Source of the DNA: Dictyophora rubrovolvata
Taxonomy: Eukaryota; Basidiomycota; Agaricomycetes; Phallales; Phallaceae
Assembly: GCA_029959195.1 (NCBI GenBank)
Contig: CP114121.1
Location: forward strand, 806,001 to 870,000
DNA length: 64,000 nt
Direction: 5' to 3'
Of this stretch, positions 1 through 10,460 are shown piece by piece (position 1 is the first letter of the stretch; every line of letters begins with the position of its first letter). The notes beneath the pieces are model-generated. The model had not been told where the DNA came from. It searched no databases and saw nothing but the letters and a program-made list of their open reading frames with translations. Both the position numbers and the translations under genes were made by a program.

Positions 1-58
1 TTTTTCAAAAGACAATCACAAGGCCGTGGTACACGGTGTTTTCCAAAGACAGATTGGG

Positions 59-66
59 TATAAAAA
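59..66 (+). promoter_or_regulatory. TATA box of first terpene synthase
   Basis: The sequence TATAAAAA lies 57 nt before the ATG at 123. It argues against the in-frame ATG at 36, which lies upstream of this box, and supports the start at 123. Confidence 0.6.
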
Positions 67-122
67 GAGGACAGTTAAGAACCACACTATCTAAAGTCCT
101 CACCAAACAAATCCAGTATCTA

Positions 123-1326
123 ATGTCTGTATTAACCCTCAATTCCACTGCGACTCAAACCCCCGTTCTCAAACCCCTTCGGCCTGCTGCAGGCTTCTCT
201 ATTCCTGATTTCTGGAAAATGTCTTCTTTCCCAGCGGAATATAACAAAGATGGCGATCTCGTTTCTCTCGAGACTCAAGAGTGGTTTGAAACAGTTGCCA
301 AATCACAAGCTCCACCAGCTCTCTTCCAGACAGTTCGCGAATGCTGTGCTGGGGAGCTGGCGGGGTATGCCTACTCCCCCGCTGCCCCTTATCCCGCGTT
401 GAGACTCGCATCGGATTTCCTCCTTCTTCTCTTCATAATGGACGACTTGTCGGACTTGATGGATGACCATCAGGCCCAAAATTTTGAAGACATCATTCTT
501 GATGCGTTTGATTTGCATTCAAGCCCTGAAAATGAGCCGCTTGCTGCAATATTAATTAGAGAGTAAGTGGTTATTGTCTTTCGGGTAGGACTGAAATGTT
601 GACCGACGAACTATTTCCAAAGCTGGTGGACTCGTGTTTGCCTTTATACTCCAGCAGAAGGCTGGAAAACTCGATTGGTTTCTCATATCAAAGACGTTAT
701 CCAATCTATGAAAAAACAGGCCGAAATTCGAGTATCAGGATATCTTCCTCCTCTTGATGAATTTATTCGTCATCGTCGTTTCACGGGTGGAGTGATTCCT
801 GCTGTTACTATGATAGAGTTAGGTTTGGGAATAGAACTGCCCGAAGAGGTACTATCCCACCCATTGATGTGTATCATGCTAGACTGCGCGAATGATTTTG
901 TATGCCTCTCAAATGTAAGATTTTTCCTTTCGTTGAGCAGCTCGTGAGGTCTTATCTGATTTTAATTGCCTTCAATAGGATGTATTCTCCTACGCGAACG
1001 AGAGAAAAACCTCTGATACACACAATATCTTAATCCTCCTTCAAAAGAAATATGAAATGGATCTTCAGACCGCCGCAAACTATGTCGGTTCTCTCGCTAC
1101 CATTGCATCCAAGACCTACCAGGAAGCTAAGGCAAAGCTACCTTCCTTCGGTCCGAAACTGGATAAGGATGTGGCAATGTATTGTCGGGAGCTTGAAAAT
1201 TGGTTCATCGGGCATTTAGACTGGAGTTTTACTACCTTTAGATATCTCGGTGATGCAGCCAGAAGAGACAGGATCAGAAAGACTTTATGGGTCGACTTGG
1301 AGGATTCTACTGATGTTAAAGTGTAA
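123..1326 (+). CDS. class I terpene synthase (sesquiterpene synthase type), copy 1
   Basis: Predicted terpene cyclase that would ionise a prenyl diphosphate (most likely farnesyl diphosphate) with Mg2+ and cyclise it. Proposed exons are 123-562, 623-914 and 979-1326 (359 aa), with introns of 60 and 64 nt. The Asp-rich motif DDLSD lies in 'IMDDLSDLMDD', near residue 107. The NSE triad NDVFSYANE is created only by splicing intron 2 (exon 2 ends LSN, exon 3 starts DVFSYANER). The conserved RY pair is present in 'TTFRYLGD' near the C terminus. Length and the absence of a second domain fit fungal sesquiterpene synthases. It is highly similar to the neighbour at 2747, with identical intron positions and phases, so the two are a tandem duplication. 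The start at 123 matches the neighbour's MSV start and lies just after a TATA box. The product cannot be told from sequence. Confidence 0.9.
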
Positions 1327-2746
1327 CCAATGCGATTCTGGCATATTATATCACTGGATGTCGGACATAAAAATACCCCTTTGACTATAGATCCACAAAA
1401 GAAAAAAAGAACATATGGAGCTCTTTTCATTGTCCATTTTTTAGATTTAAATTTCCGTTTTTGTGTTAGCGCCGATAGATTTAACTACAGCGTCGTGTAG
1501 ATACTAGAAATGTAGTAAAGAATAGCATAACCAGAGTTTCGTAATCCGGCGGATCCGCCCTAATATTTTCGAGCCAAAGTATTTTCAAACACATCAGATC
1601 TCCGATTAGTTATTAATAGTTTATTTCCACACGCGACAATAAGCTTCACCTAGTTCCAGTTGTGTCGTCTGGTCTCGCCGACTAATAGTAAACTAAAGGA
1701 GACCTTAGCCCCAGCCTTCTATCTTAGTCTTTTGAGATCTTCGGCTTGGTGATTTACATCCGTATCAAGTTGTTGAGTGTCCATTAACATTAACAAACAT
1801 TTTTCCCCACCAAAATGTATCAACTACACGGAGCGGCGCGGCAAACAGCGGAGCGCCAGTCACGGACATTTCCCCGGTCCTCCGTCTAGAAAAACACATC
1901 TGGCTGCCTGCTAGTTCCTACCGGCTCTCTTCAACGGTAATTCTAGCAACATCTTGTTCATTGGCGCCGATTAACCTGTTATGAACGGTATTCAATCACG
2001 ATTCGAGTACGTTGCTATTTTGGATCTCAGGCTTCCCGACCACGTCCACATCGACCTACAGTTAGGATCTTCTACCATGTTCTTTCGACATCTCACTTGA
2101 GAGTAATTTTGGCCGATTTTGTGTCGCTTTATCCTCGTACGTTATGTTTTCATTATACGCTTTCTGATTTGGAGCAGCTTCTGTGCCTTCGTAATCCATC
2201 TTTCAAAATCCCTCCCATTCAATCCAACTGAGCTAAATGACGTCATTCCGTCTCACCTCAGTGTCTCAATCTCTGGATAAGTCATTGGTATTTTTTTAAC
2301 AAAAAAAAACCATTTTCCAATCCTAATCTCCGTGAAAAGGCGGGATTGAACTTCATTCTCTCATGGGTTTGAAGCCAGAATCTCCTTCAATTATTGCCAG
2401 ATCCATTTGAGTCACATTTGGATTATTTATATTCTTACGTGGTTACAGCTTCAAAGACTTCGTATCGGTGTTTCATCTTCCAACGCTGGCACTTGCGCTG
2501 TACGCCGGGATTTGGCACCGAAATTCCACCAGGAATCCCCCATCCCAATTCAGTCAAAATAGGGCTATTGATTTGATTCTATCCTAGCAGTTGGTCTTGA
2601 TAGAATAGATGTTTCAGGTAAATTTCACAAGCCACGAAGTCATTTATTCTCAAAATTATAATCACGAGGTCACTGCGAATTAGATATAATGAGCCAGCCT
2701 TCAAACTCACATTATCACAAGTCCTCATAGACGAACGCAACATCCA
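1327..2746. other. intergenic region between the tandem terpene synthases
   Basis: No coding frame here looks real; frames are short and have no family resemblance. The last ~100 bases hold the promoter of the second synthase. The stretch just before its ATG (GTCCTCA..) resembles the segment just before copy 1's ATG (GTCCTCACC), so the duplication included part of the 5' leader. Confidence 0.6.
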
Positions 2747-3947
2747 ATGTCTGTAGTACCAGCCCTAGCTTTAATCCCCACTTCTAAGCCATGCCAGCCT
2801 GCTCGCGGCTTCTTCTCTCCTGATTTCTGGAAAATATGTCCTTTCCCAACGCCGGGATATCATAAAGATGGCGATCTCGTCTCTTTTGAGACTCGCGAGT
2901 GGTTTAACAGACTTGCAAAATCACAAGCCACACCGGCTATTTTGCAAACAGCCTTCAAATGCTGCGCTGGCGAGCTAGCGGGGAAGGTCTATCCCCCTGC
3001 TACCTCTCATTCCGTATTAAGGCTCATATCGGATTTCCTGCTACTTCTCTTTATAATCGATGACTTGTTGGATCTGATGGACGACCATCAAGCTCAAACA
3101 TTTGAAGATATCTTTTTGAATGGGTTCGATCTAGACTCAAGTCCTGCGAATGAACCACTTGCTGCAAGACTGATTAGAGAGTGAGTGTCGTCATTATCAT
3201 TCGATGAAAAAGAACTGCCCATTGTTTACGAAATTTTTTCAAGTTGGTGGACCCGTGTTTGCCTTCATACTACAGCAGAGGGCTGGAAAACTCGGATGAT
3301 TTCCCGCATCAAAGAAGTTGTCGAATCTATGAAAAAACAGGCCGAAATTCGGGTATCAGGACATCTTCCCTCTCTCGATGAATATATTCATCACCGTCGT
3401 CTAACGAGTGGAATAATCCCTGCCGCTACTATGATAGAGCTCGGCATGGATATGGAACTTCCCGACGAAGTGCTATCGCATCCATTGATGTGTATTATAC
3501 TAGACTGCACGAATGATTTTACATGCCTTTCAAATGTAAGAATTCCTTCACTAAGCAATTCATTGACATCTGGTGTAATCCTAATTACCCTCACATCAGG
3601 ACGTATTCTCTTACGCAAATGAATGCAAAACTTCCGATACGCACAATATGTTAATCATCCTTCAAAAGAAATATAGAATGGATCTCCAGACGGCCGCAAA
3701 TCACATTAGCTCCCTTGCTGCTTTGGCCGTGAAAACCTTCCAGGAGGCTAAAGCAAAGTTACCCTCGTTCGGTCCGAAATTGGATAAAGATATTGCGGCA
3801 TATTGTCAAGCGCTTGAAAGTTGGTTCATCGGGCAGCTAGACTGGACTTTCGTTTCCATGAGATATATCGGTGATGCAAAAAGACGGGATAGAATTAGAA
3901 AGACTCTATGGATCGACTTAGAAGATTCAGATCCTACCACGGCGTAA
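2747..3947 (+). CDS. class I terpene synthase (sesquiterpene synthase type), copy 2
   Basis: Tandem paralogue of the synthase at 123. Exons 2747-3180, 3244-3535 and 3600-3947 give 357 aa. Intron phases equal those of copy 1, and exons 2 and 3 are exactly the same length (292 and 348 nt). The Asp-rich motif is DDLLD in 'IIDDLLDLMDD' (copy 1 has DDLSD). The NSE triad is NDVFSYANE, again formed across intron 2, and the RY pair is in 'SMRYIGD'. All metal-binding residues are intact, so this looks like a working enzyme. Differences from copy 1 cluster in the N-terminal third and around the A-C helices, so product specificity could differ. Same strand as copy 1, 1.4 kb downstream. Confidence 0.9.
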
Positions 3948-5144
3948 TACATGTCCTTGCGTGTCGGAGATCATTGAATATCCCGTAGACGCTAATTTAA
4001 AAAAGCAAAAGCAAACCATATGCAGTTTGTTTCATATCTTTCTTTGTACTAGTTTGAGCACTGATAACGCTACAGTAGTCATAGCATGTAGAAATGTCGT
4101 CAAATATATATATATGTATCCCACAATTTGTATGTCCGGTAAAAAATTGGTTTTTATTTTCGAGCCAGTATCTTTCGAACAAGGGAACCCCGCAGAGGCC
4201 CAATTTATTACATGTACACCTGACGATCGGAGCCATCGAGCCCGACTCGATGGACCCGAATCCAGCTTTTCTAAATTTATTCAACTGGGAGTTAGTGTTA
4301 ATGGATTTGAAATGAATTCTTTAGCGTGTACAAAGTTGGCCGATTTCTTTGTAAAGATGAAAACCTGCAATGTATCAGACCGACTCGGGGAAGTTTAACT
4401 GGTTTCCGGCGTACTAGTTACTACTTGAAAGCTCAATAGCTCGATACAGACGAAAACCGCCGACCACGGACATCGTCCCAAGAAAAGATCTCATCTGAGA
4501 AAAGTAGTTGTGGCCTTTGTTAGTGTACAGGACCACGACGCCAATCATAACGTAGTACGTAGCAATTTGCCAAACCATTGACAAGAGGGTGAACAGAAAC
4601 AAAGAGCAGTGACGATCCCTTACTCGACTGAACTGCTGACGCTCGCGAGTATATGAGCTGAATCTTCTATCTTCGGGCTGATCATCTGAGATGATTTACA
4701 ATAAACAGGGAATTGCGGTGGGCACTCATTAATCGGGGTGCCAGACGCCAACTTTCGAGAAGTTAAGCCTGAGATCTATCTAGATAGACGTTGATTTGGC
4801 CATTGTGGAGTAGCCTTTTAAGTCAGGAATAATGAATCGTTTGACACGGACTATATGTATATGATTGCCGGTATAGCTATTTTTCATCGGGAATCCAGTA
4901 TGAATTCCAAAGTTTTGCAAATCATAGAAATGTCCGAACGAGCAGCAAGCTCTTCGTTTCTCAAGTGCAACTGAAAGAAAAGAGAGTGAAAATGATTTTT
5001 ACAACCGTAGGTGGAAGGACGAATAATCATACATGAGGAATGAAATAAAGATACACACAAATAAGATGCAATATACTAATCACAATTCTGCTGAGGCGGC
5101 TTTAAGATCCATGTGAGCGCCTCGAGTTTACCTCAGTCCGCAAT
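3948..5144. other. intergenic region, convergent 3' ends
   Basis: Lies between the end of the second terpene synthase (+) and the end of the HbrB gene (-). A 62-codon hydrophobic frame on the minus strand (4414-4602) has no splice support or family resemblance. No convincing gene seen. Confidence 0.55.
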
Positions 5145-7502
5145 TTAGCGCAGACCAACCATCCTCTCAACGGCGTTTTGTATATGAGCGCGGTCTCTCC
5201 AAACTTCCGCACCTTCATTCCCATGTCCATCAACTTCACTAGCACTAGCACGACGAGATCGCTTAATAGTTCCATTCCCATTGGAAGGTAGACCTACACC
5301 ACCACGTCCGCCTTGTCCCGTCCTGACACCATTTACCGGTGTAGTACCAGATGAAAACTGAGAGCCCGAGGAATTTTTCGTATCGTCGCTATATGACGCA
5401 CGTCGTTCATATCCACGATTTTCATCTGCGTCATCGTAACTTTCGTCACCTCTATCACTGACGTTGTGCATATCATGATCAAGCATGCCGTCTGAACGCG
5501 AGCGCCCCCGAGTTTCGTGCATTCTTTCTCGCTCTGTTGAAGGAGAATTGAAAGCAGTGTGAGAACGAGAGTTATCGTTCTTGAATCTTGCATTTCGGGG
5601 TGTCTCGTCATCCCATTGATCATACTGCGTCCGGCCATTAGCTGAAGGTGAGATGACGGGTGACTTGTTTTTCAGATCGAGTCCCAAAGGCGCTCTTCCA
5701 TCGTTGTCGTTGGGCTTTCGTGCGGCTATACGACCTCTCCTATCTCGAGGCCCGGATCCGGATAAGAAAGAAGAATGCCGTGAGATGTGGAATGGTTGTG
5801 AAATGCGAGATTGGGCGTTTCCGCCCCCATGATTGTTCAACGCTGTTCCTGTTGCCGAAGACGGATTCCGTAGCGCATTCAAAAGTAGGGAGAGCGCGTT
5901 ATCCGATGATAGAGTTGATGATGTAGGCATAGTAGCTGGGCTTGTGGCAGAAATAGGTGTGGTTACTATTCCTAGTGCAGAATTTCCATTTGAGACACTA
6001 GTGCCAAACCCAGTATTTGGCCCCATACCAGTACTAGAGTTTAATCTAGACGCAGAAGTAGGTGTCAATGAGGAAGGAGTATTCGTATCAGGTGAAAGCA
6101 CAGGCGATTTGGCGGGAAGGCTTAATTGAGATTGAGATGATGGTAACGGGTGTGAAACAGACAGGAGCACCAATAGCCTAAAGTAACGATTGGTAATGGA
6201 AACAAATACTAACACACTGTTCCAGCAACTCACATTTGTTGAATTCTTTGGAACATCATATACGAATCCTTTTCTTTGTCCTTGTCCTTATCTTTGTCTT
6301 TGTCTTTTTCCTTGTCTTTTCCTTGGACTTGCCCCAGTCCTGCATTCAGGAGCCCTAGCAGACGACTGTATATGGGTTGGACTATTGAATCCCTGAAAGA
6401 GCATAGTGATAAAGTTCTGACGTCTATGGAATGGGGGTGTAGGTGAGAAGATGGATATGGAGTGATTGGTGTTGTCTCTTCTGAGAGACCTTGCATTGTT
6501 GGCGAAGAAGGTCTGTTTAGTTTTGGTGTCTTTGTAAGGGACTGCATAGGTTTTTCAGTCTTAAATGGAAGAAATATCTGACATTCGAATATGAGATAAT
6601 GTTCTTTCTTTATGCAAAAGAAAGAAAAGAACAAACATACACCCTCAACATAAGGCAGGACGCGATGCCAGAACAGAAGCCACGTATCGACGAGACGATG
6701 AATTAGCTTTGTATCGTCCACCTCAGCTACACGGACATTAAGGGTAACCATTCCCCTAGCAAGCAAAGACTCGACGTCATGTTCAAGCGTCGTGACGGCC
6801 CTCGCTGGTGCGCGCGCAATAATGTTGGAGATATGTTTCCTAACGAGCTCGTTCAAGTCTTCAATGGGTAATCGCAAGATTTCGCCATTGAAGAGGGGCA
6901 AGACATGGAAGTGTAGCATATGCCACGGGTCGCGGTCTGCTCCAGCAGCAAGAGGTTGATTTCCACCACCGCCTCCTCCACTCCCGATGTTTGCTGTGCT
7001 GGCAGTGCCGGGATTTCCCAGCCCTGATCCTCCTGCCAGAGTTGAAGCCAGTGAAATCGACGATGCAGAAGCAGCTGTTGGGTTAGACATCGACAAGGAA
7101 GAGGGTGGACAGAGGTGATTATTTTGAATCTGAATTTGAGGAAGAGGTGTGCCGAGACGATGCATTTGAGCGCTCTGGTTGTAGATAAAGAAAAGAGGAA
7201 AACAAAACAAATTCCGTCGGGTGAGTAAACCTTGAATAATGAACTTTCAAGTTTCTTACATTTTGAGTGGCAGGTGTCGCTTTTGTGGGAGTTGCTGGGG
7301 AAGGACTGGCAGGGCCAGGAGTTGAGGTCGGCAGCGGCAGCGACGGTGCAGGCGCCGGAGTGTTGCTACTCGATGATGCCAGATTAGCATGCTTTAATTT
7401 CGCTAGGAAACGCTGCGGCTTGGACGTGTCGCTCGAGCTGCGTCGAAGATTGACAGCAGCCTGCTCATTGTCCAAGGGAGACGAAGGCCGTCGATGGGGC
7501 AT
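5145..7502 (-). CDS. HbrB/PRR5/Bit61-type TORC2 accessory subunit
   Basis: Proposed exons run 7502-7260, 7174-6641, 6541-6234 and 6177-5145 (705 aa), with introns of 85, 99 and 56 nt. The HbrB core begins near residue 160: 'WHMLHFHVLPLFNGEILRLP', then 'IEDLNELVRKHI', 'LLFWHRVLPYVEG', 'VRTLSLCSFRDSIVQP', and 'QQMLLVLLS', which is spliced across the last intron. In characterised fungi this family is HbrB (hyphal branching) or Bit61, a TORC2 subunit acting in cell-wall and actin signalling. The N-terminal 160 residues are Ser/Pro/Ala-rich. The C-terminal 330 residues are low-complexity Ser/Arg-rich with many RxxS sites, suited to phosphorylation. A Lys-Asp repeat (KDKEKDKDK..) lies inside the domain. 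The exact end of exon 2 is the least certain join. Confidence 0.75.
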
Positions 7503-7635
7503 ACTATAGAAATTGGCGGGTATTACTAAGTGTGACGCACTGACGTCGTCCGAGAGTGCGTTTTATATAAACAATGCACAATATCTCTTTGTGAAATCTC
7601 ACTACATCTTTTCCTTTATATATTCACATTTACTA

Positions 7636-8772
7636 CTACAGCACAATCTTCTTCAGATCTTTGATTTTTCCCCCTTCCGTGCCAAAATACCGTGAGACAG
7701 AAACACTCCACTCCAAACTACCAGAAATAATACTTTCTAATGCGCCACAACAGGCCGTGATATCTTCGCTTTGGAAGGGCAGCTTCGCCTTCGCTTCCAA
7801 ATACGTGTCAATTGCCTTCGTTGACAATTCACCGACGTGATTGATCGCACGTTGCAGGTCCTTGTCGTGCTTCTTGCAAAGAATGATGACCATGTTGTGA
7901 TTATGTTCGTCTTTCTTTTCCTTCTTGTATGAAAAGATGTCCTGAAGAGGAATAAAGCATTACAACGAGATGACGGTAGCGTATTTCAAATTAAATGATG
8001 GACAAAGCACGCACATTCGTTAAAGAGACATAATCACTGACGGCGTCTTCCATCTTCACATATTGCGGATGAGAACGTACTTCTTCGGCAAGTTCCACGT
8101 TGACGGAGTATTCAATTAGTTCGAGGAAAGGCTTAGCTCCAGAGGTCCAGCGACGGTGCGTTATGTATTCTTCGTGGGTGGGGTGAATATGCCCGGAGTG
8201 CCTATGATCCGTCTCAAGTCCTATACCCTCAAGGTATTCCGTAAAGTCTTGGATGTAACGAGCTTGATAAGCAGGACTCAGAGATCCTTTGATACGCTTC
8301 CACCAGCTGTGAAGGGTATTAATATATATCGGCTCGAAGTGCGCAGTATAGATAATCCGACGTACTCATCGAACAACTTGGCAACGTCACCTTCTACGCC
8401 TTGCTCAATGATCTTCCCACCATTCAAAACATTTTCAATAGCGTTCTTCACTCCTCCCCATTCACCTTTCGCCATCACGTCCCCGAGGTCATCCAGGAGG
8501 AATAGTATAAACCCAAGATCGCAAAGGATCCTGAATTGCTCTTGAGTAACGTTGGGAAAGCAGCATGCAACTAGCTGGCCAACTCCTGCGCTATCGATGG
8601 ACTCACGCAAGGCAGCATATGGAGAAGACTGCGCAAAGAGGGTTGTGCCGGAGTTGTCGAACCACTTTTGAGATTCGACGATTACTTCCGTGCTGTTGTC
8701 GTGAAATTTGACGGGGAAGGGACAGTGTGTCCAAAGATCAGGGAGGGTATGTTCTTTGACTATGGTAGACAT
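7636..8772 (-). CDS. class I terpene synthase, divergent third copy
   Basis: Exons 8772-8366, 8306-8015 and 7941-7636 give 334 aa, with introns of 59 and 73 nt. Intron positions and phases equal those of the two synthases at 123 and 2747, and exon 2 is again 292 nt, so all three share an ancestor. The N terminus 'LPDLWTHCPFPVKF' is typical of basidiomycete sesquiterpene synthases. The Asp-rich motif is DDLGD in 'LLDDLGDVM'; the NSE triad NDIFSYKKE is formed across intron 2; the RY pair lies in 'SVSRYFGTE'. It is about 25 aa shorter than the other two, partly at the N terminus and in the last exon. It lies head-to-tail with the HbrB gene, 133 nt apart, and is transcribed opposite to the first two synthases. 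Confidence 0.9.
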
Positions 8773-9408
8773 TGGCGGTCTCTCAGCTGACCTTTTTTCT
8801 CGTACAGTTTGTAGTCTTTATACGCATCCCCTATCTCTGTTCCCATGCTATTCAGTTTGTTATACAATCGCTCTTCAGGCGAGTTCATATATCATTGCTG
8901 GAAGCGTGGAACCGCAGCACCATTAATTTTCCTTTTCATTGAAACGGGGCAGCGTATGTATTTCTGTCAAAAGTCGTGTTCTTCTGCATATATACGACCT
9001 GGTGACCATATCTCAAAGGCGATGTATACAAAGAAAACTAATCAACTCGTAATAAACTCCTAATGCGTAATAGCGTATTCACGTACTAAGATCCACCGCA
9101 ACGCGACCACAATGGTCCACAACACGTACACGCGTAAAGGCTTACACACGGTGATATCAACCTTTACTCCGAGCCCGACTTCAGCTCCAACTTAAACACG
9201 ACTGACGTATCAATTCACCCCCACTTCCGAGATCAGCAAAAAAAATTAAATGCCAACTCCACCACACGGTTATGGAATACTGGTAGTGACTATCCACTCC
9301 AAAAAGCGACCTTTGACGTCACATTTTACCCCAAAGACTATGACCTTTATGACGACAGTCGGCAGACCCATGGAAGAGTGAAACAAAGGAATAAAAAAAC
9401 GTCAGATT
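8773..9408. promoter_or_regulatory. divergent promoter region, terpene synthase / Con-6
   Basis: A 630-bp gene-free stretch between the divergent starts of the third terpene synthase (-) and the Con-6 gene (+). No coding frame is credible. It must hold the promoters of both genes. Confidence 0.6.
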
Positions 9409-9416
9409 TATATAAA
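9409..9416 (+). promoter_or_regulatory. TATA box of Con-6 gene
   Basis: TATATAAA lies about 95 nt before the ATG at 9504. Transcription would start near 9440, so the in-frame ATG at 9441 is probably too early to be used. Confidence 0.55.
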
Positions 9417-9503
9417 CAGCCCAACGTGGTACTACAAACAATGTTCAAATTACCTACACTCCGAATTTTCAGACTCTCAACTCATCCACGAGTAAGAACA
9501 AAA

Positions 9504-10121
9504 ATGACAAGCACAGGTGAGTTCTCTTCTTCTCGTCTAACTGTGGACGGTTTCTTTTTTTCTTTTGGGGAGGGTCTTATTGATTACATCGTCAGATGAT
9601 TTTCACCACACCCGTGTTATGGCGGGTTACAAAGCGACCCTCGCCAACCCTCGTACGAGCGCAGCTGCTAAATCGCATGCTCGTGCCGAGCTTCAGGCTT
9701 TAGAGGGATACAGCACAGATGCTGAAAGAGCCATGCACAACAATCGTGTCTTAGGAGGTAAGCTTAGCGCAACCAATCAAAAAGACTTTTAACCTCGTCC
9801 TCACTGATCATGATATCCAACTCCATTTTCAGGTTTCAAAGCTACCATTTCCAACCCTAACACTTCAAGGGAAGCTAAAGAACACGCTACTGAAGTTCTC
9901 GCTGCTGCTGGTGAGTTCGAAGAAGGCGGTGATCTCGGTGGCAGCAGATCCGAAGAAGAACACATGCATCGTGTCATTGGCGGCTACAAAGCCACTTTGT
10001 CTAGTATGTTTCATGGTTTTTTTCAACTCTCCAGAATTTGCGTTTCTTATGAAATAAATCAGATCCTCACACTAGCAGTGACGCCAAAACACATGCGAAA
10101 GAAGTTCTCAATGAATTTTGA
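9504..10121 (+). CDS. Con-6 family protein with three repeats
   Basis: Exons 9504-9516, 9596-9757, 9833-10003 and 10063-10121 give 134 aa. Three copies of the Con-6 motif are seen: 'RVMAGYKATLANPRTSAAAK', 'RVLGGFKATISNPNTSREAK' and 'RVIGGYKATLSNPHTSSDAK', each followed by a His-Ala or Ala-rich helix. The family was first described as conidiation-specific protein 6 of Neurospora; small hydrophilic members are usually induced in sporulation, light or stress. All introns are phase 1 and fall at the repeat motifs: intron 2 splits the GG of repeat 2, and intron 3 splits the Asn of repeat 3. This suggests growth by exon duplication. An upstream in-frame ATG (9441) would add a basic 21-aa leader. 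Confidence 0.9.
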
Positions 10122-10460
10122 GTTGACTTTTGATTCATGAACATAGACATATAGATTTATTTTTTCTTTTCAAGTTTCCTTTTTCGTTTTTTCTTCTCGT
10201 ATCGCGTTTAAAGCCCTAGTCATCGCTGTCATCGTCGTCTCAGTATTTATCTGTATTATATTGTATTTTTACTGTATAGACCCTTAAAAAAATCTTTCTT
10301 AGACATACGGGACTTTGTTCAAGACTGTCCTCCAGTGCAATTGTCAACAAATCTTCGTACTCTCACAGCACATTATTATCAATAAAAAGGAGCGGTTAAT
10401 GTATAAACATATTTCACGTAAAGACAATAATTATGTATAGTAAATACTGATAAGAGCACG
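10122..10460. other. intergenic region, convergent 3' ends
   Basis: Short A/T-rich stretch between the ends of the Con-6 gene (+) and the aspartic protease gene (-). No further feature seen. Confidence 0.5.

Noticed and set aside
36-122. Upstream in-frame ATG for the first terpene synthase
   Set aside because: It lies before the TATA box at 59-66, and the tandem copy has no such extension; the start at 123 matches its MSV start.
4414-4602. 62-codon hydrophobic minus-strand frame
   Set aside because: No homology, splice signals or promoter context that I can see; probably chance.
123-8772. A complete terpenoid biosynthetic gene cluster
   Set aside because: Only the cyclases are present. No P450, oxidoreductase, transferase, transporter or cluster regulator was seen next to them; the HbrB gene between them is a housekeeping signalling gene.
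9441-9503. N-terminal extension of the Con-6 protein from ATG 9441
   Set aside because: It lies about 25-30 nt from the TATA box, so at or before the expected transcript start. It remains possible if transcription starts further upstream.
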